Shown here: positions 36,340 to 45,168 of the stretch, piece after piece | How positions within the stretch are numbered: the stretch's first letter is position 1 | Layout: each line of letters starts with the position of its first letter | NCBI RefSeq assembly: GCF_900111405.1 | Contig: NZ_FOHJ01000006.1 | Location: forward strand, 62,001 to 126,000 | Reading direction: 5' to 3' | From: Salinibacillus kushneri | GTDB lineage: Bacteria > Bacillota > Bacilli > Bacillales > Alkalibacillaceae | Length of the DNA: 64,000 nucleotides | The notes under the pieces: generated by a model | What the model was told of the DNA's origin: nothing | Database searches by the model: none | Seen by the model: only the letters and a program-made list of their open reading frames with translations | Position numbers and translations under genes: made by a program

Positions 36340-37035
36340 GTGAACGATACCTTAAGGATAACCAATGTTTTAAATGATGACACCAGACTCAGTATTTATG
36401 AATATATATCGAAAAAACATAATGGTGTAAATGTTCAGGAAATTGCTACTCAATTTAACATTCATCCAAATGTAGCCAGGCTTCATTTATCAAAACTGGA
36501 AGATATAGGGATGGTCAATTCTCACATACAGAAAAATAAAAAAGGTGGAAGACCGTTTCGAATTTAACATTTGTCTGATGAACTTGTTCAATTACAATTT
36601 CCTTTTAGAGATTATCAGACACTTGCCAAAATAGCGATTGAGTCACTGATACACTTAGGAGAAGCTGGTAAACAAGCTCTATATGAAACAGGTAGAAAAT
36701 TTGGTTCACATATTATAAAGACAAACTATCCAAATGAATCAGAAGTAAATTTAACAAATGAGGAAAAGATACGCTTTCTAAAAGAAACGTCTGCCATGCT
36801 TGGACTTGATCCGGATTTCAGCTATGATGAAACACATCAGGTTATGATGCTTAAAATATTTCATTGTCCATTTAAAGAATTAGCCTTTAGCAATGAAAAT
36901 CAAACAATTTGTGAAATGCATCGGTATTTTATTAGCGGAATGTTTGAACAACTATTTACCTCTGCTACACTTAAAGAGGAAACAAATATGTTGAATGGCT
37001 GTCAAACTTGCATGTACAAAGCATCTATTCAATGA
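36340..37035 (+). pseudogene. HTH transcriptional regulator split by an in-frame TAA
   Basis: The frame opens with GTG at 36340 behind GGGAGG. It encodes a winged helix (residues 1-75: VNVQEIATQFNIHPNVARLHLSKLEDIG, GGRPFRI). It meets a TAA at 36565-36567 and then continues in the same frame for 156 codons without a gap. The second part has the regulator's C-terminal domain with metal- or Fe-S-binding type cysteines (FHCPFKE, TICEMHR, GCQTCMY). Intact relatives read GRP-x-R-x-Y-x-LSD here, as far as I recall, so TAT to TAA is the simplest change. The downstream TTG could restart translation, but no ribosome site is seen. Confidence 0.8.
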
Positions 37036-37163
37036 TGCAAGGATTTTTTGCTTTTTTTATGGATTCTTATAATTTCTTAAAGTACCAAAAAGTTCATTTA
37101 CTTTCTTTTTTAGGTAGTTTATAATTATTTTTGATGACTTTCCCGTAAAAGGAGGGGGATATT

Positions 37164-37406
37164 ATGGATCGTATGTTTCGTGTTCTTTCTTTTTGGACTG
37201 GTATTTTTACTGTAATGTTTTATGTTGGGGACATGATTAATACTTCCATTTTGTTCTTAGCACAAACAGTGTTCTTCTTAACGTTAGGTTACTTAAAGCT
37301 TTCAGAACGCTTGTATATGTACATATTCGGTGCTTATTGTACAATTTTTTTCATTGGATTTACGTACTATACTTCTTTCCTATTAGTACCATCTTTCGGA
37401 CATTAA
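37164..37406 (+). CDS. yqgY: DUF2626 family membrane protein YqgY
   Basis: This 80-residue protein has three predicted membrane segments (FRVLSFWTGIFTVMFYVGDM, TSILFLAQTVFFLTLGYL and YMYIFGAYCTIFFIGFTYY). It matches the small YqgY/DUF2626 family in size and position. AAAGGAGGGGG lies before the ATG. Function is unknown. A bidirectional hairpin follows. Confidence 0.88.
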   Translation: MDRMFRVLSFWTGIFTVMFYVGDMINTSILFLAQTVFFLTLGYLKLSERLYMYIFGAYCTIFFIGFTYYTSFLLVPSFGH

Positions 37407-37429
37407 ACGATAGGATTGATCCTTGTAAC

Positions 37430-37463
37430 GGAAGGGATTGGTTAAATAACCAATCCCTTTTTG
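37430..37463. terminator. Terminator between yqgY and the methyltransferase gene
   Basis: AAGGGATTGGTTA and TAACCAATCCCTT pair perfectly around a 2-nt centre, followed by TTTTT on the plus strand. It can serve both convergent genes. Confidence 0.88.
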
Positions 37464-37478
37464 TGTAGTGTTACTTTA

Positions 37479-38591
37479 TTAAATCGTTAGCAACTGGTTT
37501 ACACGTTCTCTTTCCATATTTTTAGATTGTATACATACATCAAACTTATTCCCCATCCAGTTATCCGATAACAAAGTTCTCATTGCACGGTTCCGTTTCG
37601 CTGCTTCTGAAAATGGATTTTTATGGTCGGTTTCCTCAACTAAATCAAGTACATTTCCAACCTTATAAAAAAATTGATTTTGCCTGGTTAAAACATGATG
37701 GTCCAATTCTTGTTCCTGACCTTTTTTAATCCATACATCCCATGGTACATGATGAGTAATATCCATTTGACCGGGATATTGTAATGGGTTGTTTACCAGT
37801 TGATGACGACTATATCCACGAAGGCTTCCATCCTTTCGATGAGGGCTTAGTCTTTCCTCATATGTATAACCGTAGTCAAAGGTAAATATAAGTCCCTTTT
37901 CCAAGACTTTATTCACTAAGTTACAAATACTATCCATATATATAGGTACTTCCATCCTCTGATTATTAATCACAGGAAATATATCCCATTTCTTTAGCCA
38001 ATAATATAATCCTTCAGAACAAGGTTTTTCTATTTCGGTGAGCTGGCCACTTTCTTTAACGGTAACCATTACTTCCTTCAATTCACCATCACGGTTGACA
38101 ACGACACGAACAGGTTGTGCATCTAAGTATTCATTAGAAAAGATAATCCCTTCAAAGAATCCTTCGGTCGCATAGTATTCTTTAAGAGATTCAAAGGTTA
38201 CTAAATTCCAATCCTCTGGTATTAGACTGTGAAGCTGTTGTCTTGCATATTGGTTTTGCTCTATAAAAATATACCTTTCAGGCTTAATCTCTTTATCTTC
38301 AAATGCTTTTATAAGCTGCAAAACAAAGCGCCCATCTCCACCACCAAGCTCCATAATATGCAAAGGAAGCGTTAGTGTATGTGCTGACTCTATAAAGATG
38401 TTTGCCATTATCTCACTGAAAATACTCCCAACATGATTTGTTGTATAAAAGTCACCCCGCTTCCCCAGTACCCGATTGTTTTTGCGATAATAGCCCTTTT
38501 CACGATGATATAAAGCTTCTTTAATGTATACATCATAAGGAATGGCATAATTATGGCTCTTATTAATCATCTCCTGAAAGATTTCGATCAT
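37479..38591 (-). CDS. SAM-dependent methyltransferase, COG1565 (NDUFAF7/MidA-like) family
   Basis: This 370-residue protein has the family start YAIPYDVYIKEALYHREKGYY, a GDFYTTNHVGSIFSEIMAN segment and the SAM-binding motif HIMELGGGDGRF. FSNEYLDAQPVRVV and FDYGYTYEE are further signatures. Eukaryotic relatives methylate an arginine of complex I; the bacterial target is unknown. It is a single-gene unit convergent with yqgY. Confidence 0.88.
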   Translation of the reverse strand: MIEIFQEMINKSHNYAIPYDVYIKEALYHREKGYYRKNNRVLGKRGDFYTTNHVGSIFSEIMANIFIESAHTLTLPLHIMELGGGDGRFVLQLIKAFEDKEIKPERYIFIEQNQYARQQLHSLIPEDWNLVTFESLKEYYATEGFFEGIIFSNEYLDAQPVRVVVNRDGELKEVMVTVKESGQLTEIEKPCSEGLYYWLKKWDIFPVINNQRMEVPIYMDSICNLVNKVLEKGLIFTFDYGYTYEERLSPHRKDGSLRGYSRHQLVNNPLQYPGQMDITHHVPWDVWIKKGQEQELDHHVLTRQNQFFYKVGNVLDLVEETDHKNPFSEAAKRNRAMRTLLSDNWMGNKFDVCIQSKNMERERVNQLLTI

Positions 38592-38707
38592 TTTTAACCC
38601 CTTTTTTTAAGTTTTCACTATTGACATAGTGTTAATTACCCTTTATAGTTTTATTAGTAGCTTAACTAATCCCTAACCAAATTTAAATGAGCAGAGCACA
38701 TCCCCCC

Positions 38708-38740
38708 AAACCCCCTTCTGAAAAAAGAAGGGGGTTTATT
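38708..38740. terminator. Hairpin between yqgX and the methyltransferase gene
   Basis: AAACCCCCTTCT pairs with AGAAGGGGGTTT around a 6-nt loop of A. The T tail is short on both strands, so termination strength is uncertain. It most likely ends the yqgX transcript. Confidence 0.65.
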
Positions 38741-38795
38741 CTATTACTCTACATATCACCTACATATAATCGTTATTGACTTCTGCTTATTTCCT

Positions 38796-39416
38796 TTATA
38801 AGAACGGATTGCTTCGCTTTTCTTTTTCAATTGTTGTTTCCGGTCCATGCCCAGGATAAACAATCGTTTTCTCAGCTAATGTAAATAAATTCGTCTTAAT
38901 ACTTGTAAGTAATTCCTGATGATTTCCTTGAGGCAAATCGGTTCTCCCAATTCCACCATTAAATAAGGTATCGCCCGCAATAACAAATCCCTCGTCCTCA
39001 AATACAAAAGAAACACTACCTGGTGAATGACCCGGTGTATGCCGTATTTCAAAAGTAAAGTTCTCCAATGTTAAAAATCCTGGTGTAAGCATATGGTCAG
39101 CATTGTTTATACGAATCGGTTCCGTGATACCAAAATACTGGGATCCGTTCAACATAGGATCCTTTAGCCAATCATGTTCTGTCTCATGTAAATAAACTTC
39201 AATGTTATATTCCCTTTGTAATTCCTCTACCGCTCCTATATGATCAAAATGAGCATGAGTAAGTAATATGGCAAGGGGTTTGGTATCATGTGAGTCCAAG
39301 TACTGCTTTACTACAAGTCCCTCTGCACCTGGATCGATAATTAAACCTTTTCCATTTTTATGTACGATATAACAGTTTGTTCCTAATGCACCCAATGAAA
39401 ATTGTTTGACATTCAT
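38796..39416 (-). CDS. yqgX: Metallo-beta-lactamase fold hydrolase YqgX
   Basis: This 206-residue glyoxalase II-like hydrolase has the metal motif THAHFDHIGAV, the third ligand in RHTPGHSPGS, AGDTLF and the final PGHGPETTI. The B. subtilis ortholog was linked to bacillithiol-dependent methylglyoxal detoxification. AGGAGG precedes the ATG. Substrate is inferred only. Confidence 0.92.
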   Translation of the reverse strand: MNVKQFSLGALGTNCYIVHKNGKGLIIDPGAEGLVVKQYLDSHDTKPLAILLTHAHFDHIGAVEELQREYNIEVYLHETEHDWLKDPMLNGSQYFGITEPIRINNADHMLTPGFLTLENFTFEIRHTPGHSPGSVSFVFEDEGFVIAGDTLFNGGIGRTDLPQGNHQELLTSIKTNLFTLAEKTIVYPGHGPETTIEKEKRSNPFL

Positions 39417-39564
39417 CCTTCATCCTCCTAAAAATTTGTGAAATGGCTCGACAAAGCATTAATTATTATATAAAATGTATGAGAGTAGGGAACATAATAC
39501 ATATTAATGATATCCATGTATATTTTAGCGTACATCATTCATTTGTAAAAAGGGGGTTATTGTA

Positions 39565-39735
39565 ATGGTTTTAGGTATTATGCTCTTAGTCGTTACAATA
39601 ATATGTGCTATAGCAGTTTTCCGTGAATTAAAAGATCGTAATTTCCTTGGAGTATGTTTTGCAGGATTATCCGTTCTTGTTTTTGGATGGTTTTCTGTGA
39701 TGACCATTTATTCTGAGTTATTTTCAAATGCATAA
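39565..39735 (+). CDS. yqgW: DUF2759 family small membrane protein YqgW
   Basis: This 56-residue protein begins MVLGIMLLVVTIICAIAVF, then RELKDRNFLGV and a second membrane segment AGLSVLVFGWFSVMTIYSEL. AAAAGGGGG lies upstream of the ATG and a strong terminator follows. Size, topology and place next to yqgX match YqgW. Function is unknown. Confidence 0.85.
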   Translation: MVLGIMLLVVTIICAIAVFRELKDRNFLGVCFAGLSVLVFGWFSVMTIYSELFSNA

Positions 39736-39754
39736 CTTGTTTCGTTTTAGTGTT

Positions 39755-39797
39755 AAAATGCCTCGGATTCACTTTTATGTGACCCGAGGCATTTTTC
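39755..39797. terminator. Bidirectional terminator of yqgW and yqgS
   Basis: AAATGCCTCGG pairs with CCGAGGCATTT; an inner TCAC/GTGA helix extends the stem. T runs follow on both strands. Confidence 0.9.
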
Positions 39798-39801
39798 TGT
39801 C

Positions 39802-41679
39802 TTATTCTTTATTTTCTTTATCAGCTGAGTTTGAATCAGTGTTTTGAAATCTGAAAAGATCTTCGTATATTAATTGGTCGGAATAATTTAGTTCTTTTAA
39901 AACCTGATCTTTGGTTGGCTCGCAAAATGATCCATCAACTTCTTCACCTGATTCACGGTCATAGCAAGTATTTTTGGTATAAACATAATCTTCTGTGACA
40001 AAGTCACCATCACGGAAAGCTACAAAACGTTTTGGCTTATCAGCAAATAAATCATTACCAAACATAATGTCCTCTTCATTTTTTATGCCCATCATATTGA
40101 GAACGGTAGGTTTCAAATCAATTTGACCGGTCACTTTTTCTATAACACGATCATCTTCATGACCCGGAATGTGAATAATCAACGGTACTCGTTGCAGCTG
40201 AACGGTATCATATGGTGTGATTTCTTTATTTAAATACTGTCCCATTGCCTTATTATGATTTTCACTAATACCAAAGTGATCACCATAGATAATGATAATG
40301 GAGTCTTCATATAGTCCACTTTCTTTTAGATTATTAAAGAATTGTTCAATGGCTTCGTCCGTATAGCGTACTGTTGGAAAATACTGATTAAGGGTTTTTG
40401 AATTGGAATCAAATTGATCGATTGATGCATATTTTTCATCTAATTCATACGGATGGTGATTGGTTAACGTAATAAACTTCGTATAAAAAGGCTGTGGCAT
40501 TGATTTTAAATATTTCATGGATTGATCAAAAAAGGCCTTATCACTGAGTCCCCAGCCAATCGTATTTTCCTCGTTTACATTAAAATAGCGTTGTGAGTAA
40601 AATTGATCATAACCAAGACTTTCATAAGCTACATCCCGATTCCAAAAACTCTTATTGTTAGCATGGAAAACAGATGAATAATAACCATGCTCGTTTACTA
40701 TTTCGGGTACTCCATTATATTCATTCTGTCCATGGGTAAAGAAGACAGAACCATTAGGAAGTGGATATAAAGAGTTTTCCACTAGAAACTCTGAATCAGA
40801 TGTTCTGCCTAAGTTTACCTGGTGATAGAAGTTATTAAAATAATAACTATCCTTGATTAAATCATTTAAGAAAGGTGTGATTTCCTCCCCATTTACCTTT
40901 CTATTAATTACAAAGTTTTGCACAGATTCGGCAGAGATGTAAATTATATTTTTGTCTTTAGCAATACCTCTTAAATCAGAGGAGGTTGTATCGTCAACAT
41001 TCTGATCAACATATTTTTCAATCTCACTTAACTTACTGCCATCCGCCATTACCTTTTGCACCTTTGTTTTTGAATTAATAATGGCATCATAAATATGATA
41101 ACTGACAAGTCCTACGTTCTTAACCAGGTATTCACGGTCAAATCCACGTTTAAATAGCATAGGGCGTTCTATCTCTGCCAACACAAAATTTGTTAACAGT
41201 AAGGAAAAGGATAGTGCAATAATGGCTAATTTGCTTTTACGTTTATAGGTAAATACAAGGTCATTGTTGGATTTTCTGGCTAGATAAAAGATTAAAAGGG
41301 TATCTGCAAACAAGAAAATATCCCATATTTTCACAGAACTTGCAGTACTCGCTCCCAAATCAGCAAAGTTTTTAAATTGTAATATACTTGGCAAAGTTAT
41401 AAAATCAGTAAAATTGCGATAATAAACCAGGTTCGCAAATAAAAGGATAGCTCCAGATAAGGATAAATATTTTATATATTTTTTTTGACGTTTAGGCTTC
41501 ATTAGCGCAGCAAAGGAAAATAATACAATGGCTGTAGCAAACGGGTTAATAAATAAAATCATTTCCTGCATAGTATTTTCGATTGATAAATCGAATACAA
41601 ATCTATAAATAATATAAGCTTTAAAACCAAACAATAAGGCTGCGACTAAAAACAGTGGTATACGTAATCGCTGTAACAT
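39802..41679 (-). CDS. yqgS: Lipoteichoic acid synthase family protein YqgS
   Basis: This 625-residue membrane phosphoglycerol transferase has five N-terminal membrane segments (to about residue 180) and an extracellular sulfatase-like domain. Metal and catalytic residues are seen in YISAESVQNFVI (Glu), NLGRTSDSEF (nucleophile Thr) and YGDHFGISENHN. LtaS enzymes polymerise glycerol phosphate from phosphatidylglycerol; YqgS is one of several paralogs in Bacillus. A polar C-terminal tail follows the domain. It may be the main or a secondary LTA synthase. Confidence 0.94.
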   Translation of the reverse strand: MLQRLRIPLFLVAALLFGFKAYIIYRFVFDLSIENTMQEMILFINPFATAIVLFSFAALMKPKRQKKYIKYLSLSGAILLFANLVYYRNFTDFITLPSILQFKNFADLGASTASSVKIWDIFLFADTLLIFYLARKSNNDLVFTYKRKSKLAIIALSFSLLLTNFVLAEIERPMLFKRGFDREYLVKNVGLVSYHIYDAIINSKTKVQKVMADGSKLSEIEKYVDQNVDDTTSSDLRGIAKDKNIIYISAESVQNFVINRKVNGEEITPFLNDLIKDSYYFNNFYHQVNLGRTSDSEFLVENSLYPLPNGSVFFTHGQNEYNGVPEIVNEHGYYSSVFHANNKSFWNRDVAYESLGYDQFYSQRYFNVNEENTIGWGLSDKAFFDQSMKYLKSMPQPFYTKFITLTNHHPYELDEKYASIDQFDSNSKTLNQYFPTVRYTDEAIEQFFNNLKESGLYEDSIIIIYGDHFGISENHNKAMGQYLNKEITPYDTVQLQRVPLIIHIPGHEDDRVIEKVTGQIDLKPTVLNMMGIKNEEDIMFGNDLFADKPKRFVAFRDGDFVTEDYVYTKNTCYDRESGEEVDGSFCEPTKDQVLKELNYSDQLIYEDLFRFQNTDSNSADKENKE

Positions 41680-42020
41680 AGGTCTTGCCTCCCCTAAATT
41701 TTAAAGTTTAGCAGGTATTTTCGTATATTGGTAGTTTAACTGTCTATTTTATAAGACGATGTATGCATAAAAAATGTTTCATTTTTGTGTTAATCGCCAC
41801 ATTCTCTTTCCAGTTCATAAACGATTTTAATAAGCTATCCCCTACAATATGATAATAATTTTAAAATTTTTTAAATCCTTCTTTAAAAATATATAAACTA
41901 ACTATTATAGTTTAACGTTTTGCATTCGGAAGTCAAGTGTTATTTTACAATTAATTCCTTTACATTTTCTTCAAATATAACCTGTATTAGTTATTCGCTG
42001 CCACCACCTTATTCACCTTT
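41680..42020. other. AT-rich spacer between yqgS and glcK
   Basis: About 340 bp without a credible gene. GGGGAGG close to yqgS is its ribosome site. Several TATAAA-like strings occur, but I cannot define one promoter. No repeat element was seen. Confidence 0.5.
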
Positions 42021-42062
42021 AAAAAAAATGTGTCGTTCCTTAAAAGAACGACACATTTTTGT
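42021..42062. terminator. Terminator of glcK
   Basis: AAATGTGTCGTTCCTT pairs with AAGAACGACACATTT nearly perfectly, with long A/T runs on both sides. It lies 35 bp past glcK. Confidence 0.9.
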
Positions 42063-42096
42063 AATCAGATTATTAGTTCCTTGTAATATATTTTCA

Positions 42097-43062
42097 TTAC
42101 TGTTTCCTTTGTTTTACATAGTAGGCTGCACCTGCAACCCCTGCGTCATTGTCAAGCTCTGCTTCGACAATCTGACAAACATCAGCAATCCGTCCTAAGG
42201 CATAAGACTGAAAAGATTTCCGAATAGGCTGTAATAATTGCTCTCCCGCTTTTGATACACCCCCACCGATAATAATTTTTGATGGGTTTACGGATACGGC
42301 CAGATCAGCTAACATTTTTCCTAGCAAATCAGCTGTATAATCAATAATCATTTGAGATGTCTGATCCCCTTTTGCTGCTTCTTTAAAGACATCTTTAGAG
42401 GATAACCTTCCTTTTTCTTTATGGATATTGGCCAAAGATGTGCTCACCTGTTTTTCCAGTGCCTGAAGAGCTTGTCTAGTGATTCCTGTAGCTGATGCAT
42501 AAGTTTCAATGCATCCTAAACGGCCACAATTACATCTTGGGCCTTCGTTTGGAGTAGATGTAATATGTCCAATTTCACCACCTGTTCCATTAACTCCATT
42601 AATAATCTCTCCATTGACAATAATTCCGCCACCAACTCCAGTACCAAGAGTTACCGCAATTAAATCGTTAGAATCTCGTCCAGCGCCTAACCAATTTTCT
42701 CCTAGTGCAGCTAGATTGGCATCATTTAATACATATGTATCTATATTTAGATGCTCTTCTAATTTTTGCTTCAGATAAAAATTTTCCCACCCTAAATTAA
42801 TCGCTTCATAGACGATTCCATTTTTAACATCAACATACCCTGGCGCACCTGCTCCCATCCCCAGAATTTGTTCTTCGTTTAAGTCGAATTCACTCAACTT
42901 CTCTTCTACGGAATGGGCAATCTGTTCAGGAATATAGGAGCCGTTATCCTTCCTTGCCGTTGGAGTTTCCCATTTTTTCAGTATATAGCCATTTTCTTTA
43001 ATTAACGCGAATTTAATCGCTGTACCTCCAATATCCACACCAACAATATAGGTTCCCTTCAT
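42097..43062 (-). CDS. glcK: ROK-family glucokinase
   Basis: GlcK phosphorylates glucose to glucose 6-phosphate. The 321-residue protein has the phosphate motif VGVDIGGTAIKFAL, the sugar-binding NDANLAALGE and GTGGEIGHITS, and the ROK zinc motif RCNCGRLGCIET. It lies 24 bp after yqgQ, as in B. subtilis where they form one unit. Confidence 0.97.
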   Translation of the reverse strand: MKGTYIVGVDIGGTAIKFALIKENGYILKKWETPTARKDNGSYIPEQIAHSVEEKLSEFDLNEEQILGMGAGAPGYVDVKNGIVYEAINLGWENFYLKQKLEEHLNIDTYVLNDANLAALGENWLGAGRDSNDLIAVTLGTGVGGGIIVNGEIINGVNGTGGEIGHITSTPNEGPRCNCGRLGCIETYASATGITRQALQALEKQVSTSLANIHKEKGRLSSKDVFKEAAKGDQTSQMIIDYTADLLGKMLADLAVSVNPSKIIIGGGVSKAGEQLLQPIRKSFQSYALGRIADVCQIVEAELDNDAGVAGAAYYVKQRKQ

Positions 43063-43086
43063 TTTCGTTCATCCTCATTTTCATTA

Positions 43087-43293
43087 TCAATTATTTTCCG
43101 TTTGATTTAATGTGGCCATTTCCTGACGAATCAACAGGATCGACATTTGATATTCTTTTGTCGTGATACACTTGGCCTGGTACAATTCTTTAATTTCTTC
43201 TTCCATCAACTCTAAGTCAGCTAAACGGTCACCAATATAAATAATCGTTCCAAACCGTTTTAATAATTGTCTCACATCATAAATACTGTTCAT
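43087..43293 (-). CDS. yqgQ: DUF910 family protein YqgQ
   Basis: This 68-residue helical protein starts MNSIYDVRQLLKRFGTIIYI followed by GDRLADLELMEEEIKELYQ, the YqgQ pattern. The ATG at 43293 follows GGTGAT; an upstream ATG at 43308 adds five residues. In B. subtilis the three-helix bundle is suspected to bind nucleic acid. It precedes glcK. Confidence 0.88.
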   Translation of the reverse strand: MNSIYDVRQLLKRFGTIIYIGDRLADLELMEEEIKELYQAKCITTKEYQMSILLIRQEMATLNQTENN

Positions 43294-43477
43294 ATTATCA
43301 CCAACCATTATTATAGCAACGTTACCGAAAAAAAGAAATAAAAAGCAGCCATTATAGACAGTTGAAATAACGGTGACCCCTCCGGGAAGAGTGGGATACT
43401 GTAAGGCACCACAGCATAGAGAGGAGGTTTAGCCATCACCAATCGAATACAGGCAATACCTTCACAATTTGGCACAT

Positions 43478-43522
43478 AAAAAGGCACCAACCATAGGTGA
43501 TGATTGGTGCCTTTATTTTTTT
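43478..43522 (-). terminator. Terminator of the GerA/SpoVAF-type gene
   Basis: AAAGGCACCAA pairs with TTGGTGCCTTT, with a 13-nt loop and T runs on both sides. Between it and yqgQ (43360-43450) lies a short structured segment, GGTGACCCCTCC ... GGAGGTTTAGCCATCACC, that I cannot name. Confidence 0.82.
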
Positions 43523-43579
43523 CACTGTCTACTTGACAGGGGACCGTTCAAATTTCTCTACAAGCTCTGACCGTTATTT

Positions 43580-45034
43580 TTAGCGGTCAGGATCTTTAGG
43601 ATGTAAAAAGGAAGGTCTTCTATTTTTAAGAGGCATGGGTGCTCGAATAATAATATCCCGTATAGCTCGATAATCAAACGGTAAGAATGGCCAAAGATAA
43701 GGGATATGAAAAGACTTGATTTGAGCTAAATACAAAAGGTATATCGTTATCGCAATGACAAATCCAGCGGGACCAAATATACTGGCTACAATCAGAAAGA
43801 GTAATCGTGCAATTCGATTAGCCAGACTCATTTCATAGCTTGGTGTTGCATAGGTTCCCATAACAGCAACAGCGAGATACAATACAACTTCATTGGAAAA
43901 TAAGCCAACTGTAACAGCGACCTGCCCTATCATAATAGCCGCAACTAATCCTAAGGCTGTTGCAAGGGCTGAAGGGGTATGAATTGCTGCCATCCTGAGC
44001 ATATCTATTCCAAGCTCTGCAATGACAAACTGCACTAACAGTGGTAAAGCTCCAGCTTCACTAGGGCCAATAAATTCAAGGCCTTCTGGTACTAAATCTG
44101 GATAAGCGGATAAAAGATAATATAATGGTAAAACAAATAATGATAACCACACGGCTACAAATCGCACAAACCTTAAGTAAGATCCTACAAACGGCTTTTG
44201 CCGATATTCTTCTGCATGTTGAAGATGATGCCAGTAGGTTGTTGGGGTGATAATAACACTAGGTGATCCATCAATAATAATTATTACGTGCCCCTCATAT
44301 AAGTGAGCAGCTGCTGTATCGGGTCTCTCAGTATATCGAATAGTAGGATAGGGGTTCCAGTGTCTTCCTTCCAAATATTCTTCCACGGTTTTTTCAGCCA
44401 TTGGGAGACCATCTGTATCAATACTGCTTAATGTATTTTTTAAATGCTTGACGTTTCCATCATCCGCTATATCCTCTAAATAACATAAACAAATATCCGT
44501 TTTTGAGCGCCTGCCAATTTGCATATATTCCATTCTAAGTGAACGATCCCGTATACGTCTTCTTGTTAAAGCTGTATTAAACACAATGGTTTCCACATAC
44601 CCATCACGTGCACCGCGAACCACTCGTTCTAAATCAGGCTCAGCTGGTCCCCGAACAGGATATGTACGTGCATCAATCATGATTATTTTTGATAAACCTT
44701 CAACAATCAACGCAGTAGGACCTGAAAGAACTAAATCCCCGGCTTTATTTAAATCTTCTTCGTAATCAATTTCAATATAAGGTAAATGTTTTTTAAAAAG
44801 CTTTTCAAAAGGGTCAGGCTCTAACTGCTCTGGTTCAAGTTTTGAGAGCAGCTTCATTATATAATGCAGAATTTCATCTTTTACAAAGCCATCTACCATG
44901 AACATGGCCATTCTTCTATCCGCATATTCTAAATCCAGGTTAATGATATCAAAGCTCTTATCTACGGATAGCCGATCTTTCAAATAGTTCACATTACGAT
45001 CATAACTTTTCATAAGAGGCTGTTTTTCAGACAT
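43580..45034 (-). CDS. GerA-family spore germination protein, SpoVAF type
   Basis: This 484-residue protein has a soluble N-terminal domain (with RSKTDICLCYLEDIAD and VRGARDGYVETIVFNTALTRRRI) and a membrane domain from about residue 280 with five to six segments (FVAVWLSLFVLPLYYLLS, VVLYLAVAVMGTYATPSYE). It belongs to the GerAA/SpoVAF family of spore inner-membrane germination proteins; the sequence suggests SpoVAF, but the spoVA operon is not here. The ATG at 45034 follows AGGTGAG. No GerB/GerC-type partner gene is adjacent, so it may act alone or with distant genes. Confidence 0.78.
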   Translation of the reverse strand: MSEKQPLMKSYDRNVNYLKDRLSVDKSFDIINLDLEYADRRMAMFMVDGFVKDEILHYIMKLLSKLEPEQLEPDPFEKLFKKHLPYIEIDYEEDLNKAGDLVLSGPTALIVEGLSKIIMIDARTYPVRGPAEPDLERVVRGARDGYVETIVFNTALTRRRIRDRSLRMEYMQIGRRSKTDICLCYLEDIADDGNVKHLKNTLSSIDTDGLPMAEKTVEEYLEGRHWNPYPTIRYTERPDTAAAHLYEGHVIIIIDGSPSVIITPTTYWHHLQHAEEYRQKPFVGSYLRFVRFVAVWLSLFVLPLYYLLSAYPDLVPEGLEFIGPSEAGALPLLVQFVIAELGIDMLRMAAIHTPSALATALGLVAAIMIGQVAVTVGLFSNEVVLYLAVAVMGTYATPSYEMSLANRIARLLFLIVASIFGPAGFVIAITIYLLYLAQIKSFHIPYLWPFLPFDYRAIRDIIIRAPMPLKNRRPSFLHPKDPDR

Positions 45035-45168
45035 TTTCTCACCTATCCATTGATAATTGTCCATAAATATAGTCTTCTTCAATTTTTTCTTAACATACAT
45101 TTCATAAGCGGAAACAAATGCTCATACATTTAAATGAAGACAAGCTTTCAGAAAGAGGGTAACTGAGA

